A stretch of DNA of 64,000 bases from DASSCW01 sp036556695 (GTDB taxonomy: Bacteria > Chloroflexota > Limnocylindria > QHBO01), in NCBI GenBank assembly GCA_036556695.1, contig DATBIY010000047.1, forward strand, positions 1 to 64,000, in the 5' to 3' direction. How positions within the stretch are numbered: the stretch's first letter is position 1; every line of letters begins with the position of its first letter. Under the pieces are notes generated by a model, which was not told the DNA's origin, did not search any database, and worked only from the letters and a program-made list of their open reading frames with translations. Both the position numbers and the translations under genes were made by a program. Shown piece by piece: positions 1 to 8,175 of the stretch.

Positions 1-131
1 ATCTCCCGCAGCCCGGCCGTGGCAAGCAGGTGGATGAAGCGCAGCTTGTCGGGCGTGGCCACCACCCTGCCCTCGGCCTGCAGGCCGTCTCGTGGCCCGA
101 CCTCGTAGATGCGCACGTCGACGGCGGTCAC
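1..131 (-). CDS. mvaB: Hydroxymethylglutaryl-CoA lyase, N-terminal fragment (runs off the window)
   Basis: Only the first 43 residues are inside the window. They contain YEVGPRDGLQAE, the family hallmark of HMG-CoA lyase, which splits HMG-CoA into acetyl-CoA and acetoacetate, the last step of leucine degradation. The start is GTG at 131-129, ten bases after the stop of the carboxylase alpha gene. A TAGAAT box overlapping that stop lies 6 nt before the GTG, so the gene may also be transcribed on its own as a leaderless mRNA. The neighbouring leucine genes agree with the call. The related homocitrate/isopropylmalate synthase family shares the RDG motif but not this exact start. Confidence 0.85.
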   Translation of the reverse strand, partial: MTAVDVRIYEVGPRDGLQAEGRVVATPDKLRFIHLLATAGLRE

Positions 132-137
132 GGGCCG

Positions 138-143
138 ATTCTA
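138..143 (-). promoter_or_regulatory. Leaderless -10 box for the HMG-CoA lyase gene
   Basis: TAGAAT on the minus strand with a 6-nt gap to the GTG start at 131. It overlaps the stop codon of the preceding gene. It fits the window-wide pattern of -10 boxes placed directly before start codons. Confidence 0.45.
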
Positions 144-2192
144 GGCATGCACCGCTGCCTCTCCCGCTGCCTCCACCTCGGCCAGCAGCTGGCCGCGGGC
201 CACCTGCTCGCCCTCCGCCACGGGCACGCTGCGCACCACGCCGGCCATCGGCGCCACCACGGCGTGCTCCATCTTCATCGCCTCCACCACCACCACCACC
301 TGGTGCTCCTGGACCGATGCGCCCGCCGGCGTCCGCACGGCAACCACCCGGCCCGGCATCGGCGCGGTGAGCAACGCCACGCCGCCCTGCTGGCCGGCCG
401 CGTGGCGGACGGCCTCCTCGACGGTCGGCGCCGGGGCCAGGCTGAACTCGAGCGACTGGCCCTCGACGTCGACGTGCGCGCGGCCGTGCGCGTCCGCCAC
501 GGCGCCCGCCGGCCCGTTGCGCTCGATGGCCACCGAGCGCTCCTCGTCCTCGTGGCGCAGCCGCAGCGCCGGCGCGGCGTTCAGTCGCCAGCCACCCGCC
601 CACACGGACTGATGCTCCATGCCGGCCAGCGCCCTCGCCGCCGCACGCCACGCCTGCCCGTCGGGCCGTGGAGGCTGTGGCAGCTCGAGGTGGTCGAGCG
701 TGTCGGTGCGCATCTCGCCGTCCTGCATGGCCGGGTGGCCCACCAGCCAGCGCAGGAAGCGGAGGTTGCTGCGCACGCCCAGCAGTCGCGTGGCGTCGAG
801 CGCCTGGGCCAGGCGTCGGAGCGCCGCAGCGCGATCGGCGCCATGGGCGATCAACTTGGCCAGCATGGGGTCGTAGCGGTCGGTCACCTCGTCGCCGAGC
901 TGCAGCGCGGTGTCGACCCGCACGTCGTCAGGCCAGCGCAGGTCAACGATGGTTCCCGACGCCGGCAGGAAGCCGGCCTCGGGATCCTCGGCGTAGAGTC
1001 GGGCCTCGACGGCGTGGCCGTCCAGCGCCACGTCCGCCTGCCGCACGCGCAGCGGCTCGCCGGCGGCGATGCGCACCTGGTCGGCCACCAGGTCGCGGCC
1101 GGTGACCGCCTCGGTGACCGGATGCTCGACCTGCAGCCGGGTGTTCATCTCAAGGAAGTGGAAGCCGCCGTCCTCGTCGAGGAGCAACTCGACCGTGCCG
1201 GCCCCCACGTAGCCAGCCGCCCCGGCCACTGCCAGCGCCGCAGCGCCCATCGCTTCGCGGAGCGCGGCATCGACCGCCGGACCGGGCGCCTCCTCGATGA
1301 TCTTCTGGTTGCGCCGCTGGGCGGAGCAGTCGCGCTCGCCCAGGTGCACCCCGTGGCCGGCGGCGTCGATCAGCAGCTGGATCTCGACGTGGCGTGGCGC
1401 CTCCAGCAGCCGCTCGAGGATGAGCCTGTCGTCACCGAAGGCGCGCGCCGCCTCGCGCCGTGCCGCGGCCAGCGCATCGGGGAGCGCATCCGCGTCGCGC
1501 ACCAGGCGCATGCCCTTGCCGCCGCCTCCCGCCGACGGCTTGATCAGCAGCGGGAAGCCGATGCGCTGCGCCTCGCCCTGCAGCGTGGCGTCGTCCTGCC
1601 GCTCGCCGTCGTAGCCGGGAAGGACCGGCACGCCCAGGGCGGCGGCCGTGCGCCGCGCCTGCGCCTTGTCGCCCATTGCGCGGATCGCCGCAGCCGGCGG
1701 CCCGATCCAGGCCAGGCCGGCGTCGGCCACCGCATCGGCGAACGCAGGGTTCTCCGAGAGGAAGCCGTAGCCGGGGTGGATCGCATCGGCTCCGCTGCGT
1801 TGGGCGGCGTCCAGGATGGCCGAGCCGTCCAGGTAGTCGGGCACCGGGAGCACCAGGTCCGTGCCGGCCGGCGGTCGGTCATCCGGCGCGTGGATGCCGA
1901 TGCTGCGGATCCCCATCCGCCGCAGCGTGCGCGCCACGCGCACTGCAATCTCGCCGCGGTTGGCAACCAGCACCGCCCGAATGGGGCGAAGGTCACCTGC
2001 CGATGCTGCGCCCGGTTCCGTGCTCTGGGAGGCGCCGCCCGCCACTGCCGACAGCGACGATCGCGACACTCGCATCCTGCCACCGACTCGCGATGCCGGC
2101 AGCCGCCCCGCGCCGATCCAGCGCTGCACGGTGCGCACCGTCACCCCCAGCTCCTCGGCCACCTGGCGGGGAGTCAGGGCGTCATCGGTCAC
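141..2192 (-). CDS. mccA: Methylcrotonyl-CoA carboxylase alpha subunit (biotin carboxylase + biotin carrier) with N-terminal HTH domain
   Basis: The 683-residue protein carboxylates biotin with ATP and bicarbonate and pairs with the beta subunit at 3863-5461 in leucine breakdown. Residues 70-515 form the biotin carboxylase (VANRGEIAVR near 78, HPGYGFLSEN near 140, ATP-grasp loop GGGGKGM near 222). The C-terminal carrier has EAMKMEH with the biotinylated lysine at about 640. Unusually, residues 7-50 look like an excisionase/MerR-type helix-turn-helix (LTPRQVAEELGVTVRTVQRW) joined in frame by a short linker. The GTG start at 2192 has GACAAT 6 nt upstream, which supports translation of the HTH. 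Propionyl-CoA carboxylase alpha is the alternative, but leucine-pathway neighbours favour MCC. Confidence 0.9.
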   Translation of the reverse strand: MTDDALTPRQVAEELGVTVRTVQRWIGAGRLPASRVGGRMRVSRSSLSAVAGGASQSTEPGAASAGDLRPIRAVLVANRGEIAVRVARTLRRMGIRSIGIHAPDDRPPAGTDLVLPVPDYLDGSAILDAAQRSGADAIHPGYGFLSENPAFADAVADAGLAWIGPPAAAIRAMGDKAQARRTAAALGVPVLPGYDGERQDDATLQGEAQRIGFPLLIKPSAGGGGKGMRLVRDADALPDALAAARREAARAFGDDRLILERLLEAPRHVEIQLLIDAAGHGVHLGERDCSAQRRNQKIIEEAPGPAVDAALREAMGAAALAVAGAAGYVGAGTVELLLDEDGGFHFLEMNTRLQVEHPVTEAVTGRDLVADQVRIAAGEPLRVRQADVALDGHAVEARLYAEDPEAGFLPASGTIVDLRWPDDVRVDTALQLGDEVTDRYDPMLAKLIAHGADRAAALRRLAQALDATRLLGVRSNLRFLRWLVGHPAMQDGEMRTDTLDHLELPQPPRPDGQAWRAAARALAGMEHQSVWAGGWRLNAAPALRLRHEDEERSVAIERNGPAGAVADAHGRAHVDVEGQSLEFSLAPAPTVEEAVRHAAGQQGGVALLTAPMPGRVVAVRTPAGASVQEHQVVVVVEAMKMEHAVVAPMAGVVRSVPVAEGEQVARGQLLAEVEAAGEAAVHA

Positions 2193-2198
2193 GTCGCG

Positions 2199-2204
2199 AT
2201 TGTC
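2199..2204 (-). promoter_or_regulatory. Leaderless -10 box for mccA
   Basis: GACAAT on the minus strand, 6 nt before the GTG start at 2192. It implies the HTH-carrying start is the real one, because a transcript starting here would begin at or next to that codon. Confidence 0.4.
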
Positions 2205-2240
2205 GCACCCCCGGCCTGGCCCACCTACACCTATCCGTGG

Positions 2241-3032
2241 TCATCTCCAGTCCGGCGACCGCTTCTCCAGGAACGCGGCCAGGCCCTCCTGGCCCTCGGG
2301 CGAGACGCGCTGCCGGGCGATCGCCTCCACGGTGAGCTGGCGCGCGGCGGCGGCATCCAGGTCGCGCTGGTCGCGGATGATGGCCTTCGCCGCACGCGCG
2401 GCCTCGGGCCCCGCGGCCAGGAGCGAGGCGACCACTTCGGCGACGCGGGCATCGAGGGCCGCGTCGCCGGCGAGGACTTCGTGCACCAGGCCGATGCGCT
2501 GCGCCCGGGCCGCATCGAAGCGCTCGCCCGTCGGGAAGAGGGCGCGTGCTTGCCCCTCCCCGATGCGGCGCAGCACGAACGGGCTGATCACCGCCGGCAG
2601 GATGCCCAGCCGCGTCTCGGTGAAGCCGAAGACGGCGTCCGCTGTGGCGAGCACGATATCTGCCACCGCACAGAGGCCCATGCCGCCACCCAGCGTCGCC
2701 CCGTGGACCCGGGCGATGACCGGGACGGGGCAGGCGTCGATGGCGTCGAGCATGTCGGCCATGCGACTGGCATCGGCCTCGTTCTCGGCGACTGACAGCT
2801 CGAGCGAGGCGCGCATCCAGGTGATGTCGGCGCCGGCGCAGAAGGCCGCGCCCTCACCCGCCAGCACCACCGCGCGCAGCGCCTCCGGCGGCTCGCCGGC
2901 CAGGGCGTGGAACGTCGCGGTCAGCTCGGAGATCAGCACGGCGTTGAAGGCGTTGCGCACCTCCGGCCGGTCGAGCGTGACCCGGGCCACGGCGCCATCG
3001 CGCGCGACGCGCACCACCGGCTGCTGGCTCAT
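2241..3032 (-). CDS. liuC: Enoyl-CoA hydratase, methylglutaconyl-CoA hydratase type
   Basis: A 263-residue crotonase-fold protein expected to hydrate 3-methylglutaconyl-CoA to HMG-CoA between the carboxylase and the lyase. The oxyanion-hole segment FCAGADITWM is near residue 65, followed by the GGGMG loop. ILPAVISPFVLRRIG is a stretch typical of LiuC/AUH hydratases. One of the two usual catalytic glutamates (GGGCE in standard crotonases) is missing, as in LiuC relatives, while the Glu in FTETRLG is kept. The ATG at 3032 overlaps the TGA of the SseB-like gene (ATGA), indicating translational coupling. Confidence 0.85.
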   Translation of the reverse strand: MSQQPVVRVARDGAVARVTLDRPEVRNAFNAVLISELTATFHALAGEPPEALRAVVLAGEGAAFCAGADITWMRASLELSVAENEADASRMADMLDAIDACPVPVIARVHGATLGGGMGLCAVADIVLATADAVFGFTETRLGILPAVISPFVLRRIGEGQARALFPTGERFDAARAQRIGLVHEVLAGDAALDARVAEVVASLLAAGPEAARAAKAIIRDQRDLDAAAARQLTVEAIARQRVSPEGQEGLAAFLEKRSPDWR

Positions 3033-3859
3033 CGGTGTCCTCGGCGGTAGAACGGCTCGGCGATTGCCTGCACCGAGGTCAGCAGCGGCTCCTCCAGCCA
3101 CACCACGTCGGTCTCGTCCGGAACGTCCACCGTGGCCGATGCTCCCTCTTCGCCCACCAGGCCCAGCATCAGCCGACGTCGCCCGTCGCTCTCCGACTCG
3201 ACCAGCCACGCGGCGTCGACATCGGTCCCGGTCAGGGCGCCAGCCAGCGAGCGTTCCAGCTCGACGGCCTCCGGCCCGGGCAGCCGCAAGCGCACGGAGG
3301 TGGCCGATGGCGTGCGGTACAGCGGCTCGTCCGTGCCGGGCAGGCGGCCGGCCGCCAGGGCAGCCAGCTCGTCCGGCTCGAAGCGGTACGGGACCGGTCC
3401 GGCCGGGTCCATGATGGCCGGCGCTCCGGCGGCCGCCATGTTGCTGACCGCGATGCGTGCCGGGATCGGCAGTGAGGCGGTTCCCCGCGGCGCCCACGCG
3501 GACAGGGCCGCGAACGAGGCGAAGCAGACGCTGATGGCCTGCCCGTCGGCATCGGCCGCCAGGAGCACGCTGATCTCGACCTCGGCGTCGTCGTTGACGG
3601 CCGACTCCAGGGCGGACTTCGCCTCGTCGCCGTGCTCCGGCGGCACGGGGAGCAGCAGGGTGGCGCTCATCAGCGCGCGGTAGAAGTCGTGCAGCGCGCG
3701 GGGGTCGGTGTCGCCGCGCTCCTCGGCGTCGCGGGCGGCCAGCATCGTCTCGAAGAGCGAGGCGGCGGACTCCTCCAGCGAGCCGGTAGGCGTGGCGCGG
3801 TCGTGGGAGCCGGGTCGCGGCGCGTCTGGGGTCACGGGCGGCAGCCTACCAAAGGCCAC
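3029..3859 (-). CDS. SseB-family protein embedded in the leucine operon
   Basis: The 276-residue protein resembles the SseB family. An N-terminal segment (FYRALMSATLLLPVPP near 64, then VCFASFAALSAW near 110) matches the SseB N-domain pattern of a short strand, a VP turn and an FTS/FAS-AL-W motif. The C-terminal 80 residues resemble SseB_C. SseB proteins have no established biochemical role. It starts with GTG three bases after the carboxylase beta stop and ends overlapping the hydratase start, so it is locked into the leucine operon and presumably co-expressed. No membrane segment or signal peptide is visible. Confidence 0.6.
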   Translation of the reverse strand: MAFGRLPPVTPDAPRPGSHDRATPTGSLEESAASLFETMLAARDAEERGDTDPRALHDFYRALMSATLLLPVPPEHGDEAKSALESAVNDDAEVEISVLLAADADGQAISVCFASFAALSAWAPRGTASLPIPARIAVSNMAAAGAPAIMDPAGPVPYRFEPDELAALAAGRLPGTDEPLYRTPSATSVRLRLPGPEAVELERSLAGALTGTDVDAAWLVESESDGRRRLMLGLVGEEGASATVDVPDETDVVWLEEPLLTSVQAIAEPFYRRGHR

Positions 3860-3862
3860 CGG

Positions 3863-5461
3863 CTACATTCGGAAGACGCCGAAGCGCGATTCGGGGATCG
3901 GCGCATTCAGCGCGGCGCTGATGCCCATGGCCAGCACCCGGCGTGTGTCGAGCGGATCGATCACGCCGTCGTCCCACAGCCGCGCCGTTGAGTGGTACGG
4001 CGAGCCCTGGCGCTCGTACTCGGCCAAGATGGGCGCCTCGAAGGCGTCGCGCTCCGCATCGGTCTTCAAATCCGTGCGCACCGTGGACAGCACGCGTGCT
4101 GCCTGGGCGCCGCCCATGACGCTGATGCGGGCGTTGGGCCACATCCACAGCTGCCGCGGCGAGTAGGCGCGCCCGGCCATGCCGTAGTTTCCGGCGCCGA
4201 ACGAGCCGCCGATGATGACCGTGAACTTCGGCACTGCGGTGGTGGCCACCGCGGTCACCAGCTTGGCGCCGTCCTTGGCGATGCCCCCGGCCTCGTACTC
4301 GCGGCCGACCATGAAGCCGGTGATGTTCTGCAGAAAGATCAGCGGGATGCGCCGCTGGCTGGCCAGCTCCACGAAATGCGCGCCCTTCAGGCTGGACGAG
4401 CTGAAGAGGATGCCGTTATTGGCCAGGATGCCGACCGGGTAGCCGTCCAGGTGGGCGAAGCCGCACACCAGCGTCTCGCCGTAGCGCTCCTTGAACTCGT
4501 GGAACTCGCTGCCGTCCACCAGGCGGGCGATCACCTCGCGCACGTCGTAGCTCTGCCGGCTGTCTGCCGGGATGACGCCGTACAGCTCCTCCGGGTTGGC
4601 CGATGGCGGGGTCGGCTCCGCACGCTCCCACGGCGGATCCGGCTTGCGCCAGGCCAGGCCGCGCACGATCTGGCGGCCGATGGCGATGGCGTGCTCGTCG
4701 TCCAGCGCGAAGTGGTCGGCCACGCCGCTGGTAGCAGTGTGCACCTCGGCCCCGCCCAGCTCCTCAGCGCTCACCTCCTCCCCAGTGGCAGCCTTCACCA
4801 GCGGCGGGCCTCCCAGGAAGATCGTGCCGGTGCCCTTGACGATGACCGTCTCGTCGGACATGGCCGGCACATACGCCCCGCCGGCGGTGCTGCTGCCCAT
4901 CACCAGCGCGATCTGGGGGATGCCGCGCGCGCTGAGGTTCGCCTGGTTGTAGAAGATGCGGCCAAAGTGCTCTCGGTCCGGGAAGACCTCGTCCTGCAGC
5001 GGCAGGAACGCCCCACCGGAGTCCACCAGGTAGATGCACGGCAGCCGGTTCTCGAGCGCGATCTCCTGGGCGCGCAGGTGCTTCTTCACTGTCATGGGGT
5101 AGTAGGTGCCCCCCTTGACAGTCGCGTCGTTGGCCACGATCGCGCACTCGACGCCCTCGACCATGCCGATGCCTGCCACCATCCCGGCGCCAGGCGCGTC
5201 GTCGTCGTACATGCCGTTGGCCGCCAGCGCGGAGAGCTCGAGGAAGGCGCTGCCCGGGTCGATCAGCCGCTCGACGCGTTCGCGCACAGGCAGCTTGCCG
5301 CGCTCGCGGTGGCGGGCGATGGAGCGCTCGTCGCCGCCGGCGCCACGACCCGCGACCGCCTGGGTGCGCCGCCGCAGGTCGTCCACCAAGGCGCGCATGG
5401 CAGCCGCATTGGCGCGGGCGGTGTCGGACGTGGAGTCGATGCTGCTGCGCAGGCGCGTCAC
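3863..5461 (-). CDS. mccB: Methylcrotonyl-CoA carboxylase beta subunit (carboxyltransferase)
   Basis: The 532-residue carboxyltransferase transfers CO2 from biotin to 3-methylcrotonyl-CoA. Visible signatures are VKGGTYYPMTVKKHLRAQ, MGSSTAGGAYVPAMSDE (first oxyanion region) and IIGGSFGAGNYGMAGRAY in the second half. The length equals that of known MCC beta subunits (about 535), which separates it from shorter propionyl-CoA carboxylase beta chains (about 510). The frame stays open far upstream, but GTG at 5461 gives the normal N-terminus and has CATAAT 6 nt before it. It is the first gene of the leucine operon. Confidence 0.92.
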   Translation of the reverse strand: MTRLRSSIDSTSDTARANAAAMRALVDDLRRRTQAVAGRGAGGDERSIARHRERGKLPVRERVERLIDPGSAFLELSALAANGMYDDDAPGAGMVAGIGMVEGVECAIVANDATVKGGTYYPMTVKKHLRAQEIALENRLPCIYLVDSGGAFLPLQDEVFPDREHFGRIFYNQANLSARGIPQIALVMGSSTAGGAYVPAMSDETVIVKGTGTIFLGGPPLVKAATGEEVSAEELGGAEVHTATSGVADHFALDDEHAIAIGRQIVRGLAWRKPDPPWERAEPTPPSANPEELYGVIPADSRQSYDVREVIARLVDGSEFHEFKERYGETLVCGFAHLDGYPVGILANNGILFSSSSLKGAHFVELASQRRIPLIFLQNITGFMVGREYEAGGIAKDGAKLVTAVATTAVPKFTVIIGGSFGAGNYGMAGRAYSPRQLWMWPNARISVMGGAQAARVLSTVRTDLKTDAERDAFEAPILAEYERQGSPYHSTARLWDDGVIDPLDTRRVLAMGISAALNAPIPESRFGVFRM

Positions 5462-5467
5462 GCGCCG

Positions 5468-5473
5468 ATTATG
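5468..5473 (-). promoter_or_regulatory. Leaderless -10 box heading the leucine operon
   Basis: CATAAT on the minus strand with 6 nt to the GTG of mccB at 5461. No Shine-Dalgarno precedes the GTG, consistent with a leaderless message. Confidence 0.5.
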
Positions 5474-5532
5474 GCCGTGGGGGCAGGCGAGAGGCCGGTG
5501 CGGTGGCCGCGCAGCCGCGCCGGTGGCCGCGG

Positions 5533-6111
5533 CTAGGCCAGGGTCACGAGCGGGACGAGCTGGGTGATGTGCGCGGTGTTGACGATCACCACGCTGACGA
5601 CATGCTCGAACGGCGGCTCGCCGTTGTGGAGGATGTACGCCTCGGTCAGGGGCAGGAAATGCGGGCCGCGCAGCAGCAGCTCTGGCCCCGGCTCGACGCC
5701 GGGCATGAGGTGCATGTTGCCGGTGACGCTGAAAGGCCCGGCGCTGAGCGCCACGCGCCGCAGCTTGCGGTGCAACCGCAGCTGACGCGACGCACGCCAC
5801 TCCGGCGGCATGGCGAGGATCAGCTGCTCTGCACGCACCGACTGCCATTCGCCCGACTCCTCGGGGTTCGGCGCGGCATCGCGCACCGAGGCGGGCGGCT
5901 CGATGGGTCCGGGGCTGGGCTGCCACAGACGCAGCTCGTCCTGGGTGTTCAGGAGGTCGGTCACACGACGACCGTTTGCCGCGATCCAGCCGACGATGCG
6001 GGTGTCCGCTGTGTACAGCTCGATCGGCGCCAGGTCCGCTGCGAGGGACACGGCCGCCGTGCCCGAGGTGGCCGCCGACGTGGTGCCACGGCGCCAGTTC
6101 CAGAACGTCAT
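5533..6111 (-). CDS. Conserved hypothetical protein with two related beta-rich segments
   Basis: The 192-residue protein is of unknown function. Two segments look alike: residues 30-65 (IELYTADTRIVGWI ... VTDLLN) and residues 115-185 (SAGPFSVTGNMHLM ... HFLPLTEAYI). Both have a strand, a G-x-hydrophobic turn and then a D/E-x-L motif. This resembles the DUF6812-type layout of small Chloroflexota proteins, a recollection and not a database result. ATG at 6111 is chosen because AAGGA sits 5 nt upstream; the frame continues upstream with low-quality sequence. There is no signal peptide or membrane helix. Confidence 0.6.
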   Translation of the reverse strand: MTFWNWRRGTTSAATSGTAAVSLAADLAPIELYTADTRIVGWIAANGRRVTDLLNTQDELRLWQPSPGPIEPPASVRDAAPNPEESGEWQSVRAEQLILAMPPEWRASRQLRLHRKLRRVALSAGPFSVTGNMHLMPGVEPGPELLLRGPHFLPLTEAYILHNGEPPFEHVVSVVIVNTAHITQLVPLVTLA

Positions 6112-6271
6112 GGAGTCCTTCGTGCTATGCCGGCCGCGGGGCAGCGCGCGGTCCGTGCCTTGCAGGCTACGCGCCGCCAGCGTCGCCTCCAACTGCCCGA
6201 CAGTACTAGGCAGGGCCGTTGCCCACGTGCACCGCCCCGGACCCGTCACGCTTGGGCATCATGCAGCGCAC

Positions 6272-6607
6272 ATGATCGAGTACGACGATTTCGCCCGGGT
6301 CGAGATGCGGGTGGGCCGCATCATCTCCGCCCGGCCGTTCCCCGAGGCGCGCAAGCCGGCCTACCAGCTGCGCATCGACTTCGGACCGGACATCGGCGAG
6401 CGCGACAGCTCGGCGCAGCTGACGGTCACCTACCCCGATCCAGCCGAGCTTGTCGGCCGGCAGGTGGTCGCCGTGCTCAACTTCCCGCCGCGGCGAATCG
6501 CCGGCTTCGCCAGCGAGGTCCTGGTGCTGGGCGCCATGGGCGAGGACGGCCAGGTCTGGCTGCTGCGGCCGGATCCGGAGGCGCCGGAGGGCACGCGCAT
6601 CGCCTGA
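6272..6607 (+). CDS. csaA: tRNA-binding domain protein, CsaA-like
   Basis: A 111-residue stand-alone OB-fold EMAP/tRNA-binding domain. FARVEMRVGRIISARPFPEARKP at the N-terminus and LVGRQVVAVLNFPPRRIAGF in the middle are typical of CsaA, which has been linked to tRNA binding and to chaperone-like support of protein export. The length (about 110) equals that of CsaA. The gene starts with ATG at 6272 and is followed after 15 bp by a hypothetical gene on the same strand, so the two may be co-transcribed. Confidence 0.85.
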   Translation: MIEYDDFARVEMRVGRIISARPFPEARKPAYQLRIDFGPDIGERDSSAQLTVTYPDPAELVGRQVVAVLNFPPRRIAGFASEVLVLGAMGEDGQVWLLRPDPEAPEGTRIA

Positions 6608-6621
6608 GGTCGGCGGAGCCG

Positions 6622-7116
6622 ATGCCTCCGCTGGCGAACGGCATCGACAGCCGTCAGACTCAGTTGCCGATGACCACCGACCAGGAGAACTCCCTCAAGC
6701 TCGGCGACGCGCCGGAGGGCATGCCGGATCCGAACCTCGCGCCGCCGCAGATCGCGCGCAGCGGCGACCCGTTCGCTCGGCTGCGGATCGTGCAGTTCGT
6801 GTCGCGCCTGCCGCGCAACATCACGCTCCAGGTGCGCGACGTGGTGAACGCCCTGAACGCCGCCTTCCTGGACTGGTATTTCAGCGAGAAGGTGGTCACT
6901 GCCGAGCTGGTGCAGCTGCAGGCGAACTGGTCGATCAGCTTCCACGGCGACGACCGCATCGTGCTGGACATGAACGAGCGCGGCCGGACCCTGCTGATCG
7001 TCGACTCCACGCGGATGACGGCCTTCCTGGTGGCCGAGGGTCGCCGTGCCGCCGAGCAGGCGGACGAGGAGCTGCGCCGCTTCACCCTGGGCGACGGGGT
7101 GTCGCCCGACAACTAG
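6622..7116 (+). CDS. Hypothetical protein
   Basis: I do not recognise this protein. The frame encodes 164 residues from the ATG at 6622 (GGAG lies 3-4 nt upstream), or 148 from the in-frame ATG at 6670, which has no visible Shine-Dalgarno. The well-structured part runs from about residue 40 to 150. It has an amphipathic segment (RNITLQVRDVVNALNAAFLDWY), an alternating strand region (SISFHGDDRIVLDM) and a C-terminal acidic helix. No signal peptide or membrane helix is seen. It follows csaA by 14 bp and converges with thyX. Confidence 0.55.
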   Translation: MPPLANGIDSRQTQLPMTTDQENSLKLGDAPEGMPDPNLAPPQIARSGDPFARLRIVQFVSRLPRNITLQVRDVVNALNAAFLDWYFSEKVVTAELVQLQANWSISFHGDDRIVLDMNERGRTLLIVDSTRMTAFLVAEGRRAAEQADEELRRFTLGDGVSPDN

Positions 7117-7126
7117 ACGCGGCCGG

Positions 7127-8059
7127 CTAGACGCGGTCCGCGTCGCCGGCGGACTCGCTGGCCACCGCCACCGGGTGCTCGGGCACCACGTCGTCCGAGG
7201 TGATGGGCACCGGCGTGCGGCGCTGGCGCGGGCGGAAGGGCGAGGCCTCCGGCACCACCGGCCCGTCCTTCTCCTCCAGGCTCCCACCGCGGTATGCCTC
7301 CCAGACGGCCATCACCGTGTCGCGGTGCGGACGGATGCGGCAATGCTCGTCGCGGTTGCCCATCTCGTCGCAGTAGCCCAGTGGGATGCACTTCGGCGCC
7401 AGGAAGGAGCCGAAGAAGGGGCTGACCCGGAAAATCTCGTGGCGGATTTGCTTGAACAGCTGCCGGATCTCCCACTGCGCCATGGTGCACAGCCGCAGAC
7501 CGGACATGTGGATCAGCTGCCGCAGGTTGACCGTCATGATCAGGTTGGTCTGCATGGCGTTGGGGAAGATGAAGCGGGCGTCCTCGGCAGGCACCTCGGC
7601 CTGCAGCAGCTGCCCGTACAGCTCCAGGTTGTCGTCGATCGCCTGCTGGAAGCGCCCGGCCAGGTCGTCCGGCAGCTCGCCGTTGGCGATCGAGTCGGGG
7701 ACGGTGTAGTTGTCGCGCTTCTTGAAGCTCACGTAGCGCTGCGACTGCTGGTCGAAGGCGGTCCCTGCCCGATGGCGGACCAGCTGATGGCTGAGGGTCC
7801 GGGTCACGCCACTGATGGCGAAGGTGAAGTTGACGTGCTCGATGGTCGAGCCGTGGCCCGACTCCATGACCTTGCGCACCAGCGCCTGCTGCTTCTCGTC
7901 GGCGACCTGGCGGGACACCGCCTTGTCCCAGATCTGGTCCGGAAGCTGCTCCGAGTAGCAGGTGCGGCAGGCGGTGTAGATGATCGGGAGGTAGAACTCC
8001 TCGACGATCTCCTTGGTGGGAAAGATCAGGCGGGCGGAGAGAGCTGGCGGGGTCGACAT
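7127..8059 (-). CDS. thyX: Flavin-dependent thymidylate synthase
   Basis: A 310-residue ThyX that makes dTMP from dUMP with methylene-THF and FAD. The signature RHRAGTAFDQQS (RHR-X7/8-S) is followed by QRYVSF. HGSTIEHVNFTF and the C-terminal LRLCTMAQWEIR region also match. About 60 extra C-terminal residues (Pro/Arg-rich tail after DTVMAVWEAYRGG) are atypical. ATG at 8059 is preferred over the upstream GTG at 8110, because the latter would put the DnaA-box region inside the gene. TATGCT lies 10 nt upstream. No thyA is visible in the window. Confidence 0.93.
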   Translation of the reverse strand: MSTPPALSARLIFPTKEIVEEFYLPIIYTACRTCYSEQLPDQIWDKAVSRQVADEKQQALVRKVMESGHGSTIEHVNFTFAISGVTRTLSHQLVRHRAGTAFDQQSQRYVSFKKRDNYTVPDSIANGELPDDLAGRFQQAIDDNLELYGQLLQAEVPAEDARFIFPNAMQTNLIMTVNLRQLIHMSGLRLCTMAQWEIRQLFKQIRHEIFRVSPFFGSFLAPKCIPLGYCDEMGNRDEHCRIRPHRDTVMAVWEAYRGGSLEEKDGPVVPEASPFRPRQRRTPVPITSDDVVPEHPVAVASESAGDADRV

Positions 8060-8102
8060 GGGCCGGTCGAGCATAGCATCGGGACTGAGCCGATGCCGCC
8101 CG

Positions 8103-8131
8103 TTATCCACAACATGTTGCGGTGTGGATAA
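8103..8131. promoter_or_regulatory. Pair of perfect inverted DnaA boxes upstream of thyX
   Basis: TTATCCACA at 8103-8111 and its exact reverse complement TGTGGATAA at 8123-8131 face each other across 11 bp. The match extends to 10 bp arms with the flanking G/C. Both equal the consensus DnaA box. The pair sits in the 117-bp gap upstream of thyX and downstream of the GGDEF gene, so DnaA (or another factor using the same palindrome) could control dTMP synthesis. It is not proposed as an origin: no AT-rich unwinding element or dnaA/dnaN lies nearby. Confidence 0.6.
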
Positions 8132-8175
8132 CCGCGATCCCGTATGTTGTGGGCTCCAGGCCGCCGAGACCGGGT

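Noticed and set aside
30..2795. A 921-residue open frame on the plus strand and similar long frames (for example 12057-13694 minus, 29287-31458 plus)
   Set aside because: They lie antisense to clearly conserved genes, are rich in Arg/His/Gly/Ala and result from high GC at third positions.
8060..8175. Replication origin based on DnaA boxes
   Set aside because: Only two boxes, no AT-rich element and no dnaA/dnaN/gyrB neighbours, so a regulatory site is more likely.
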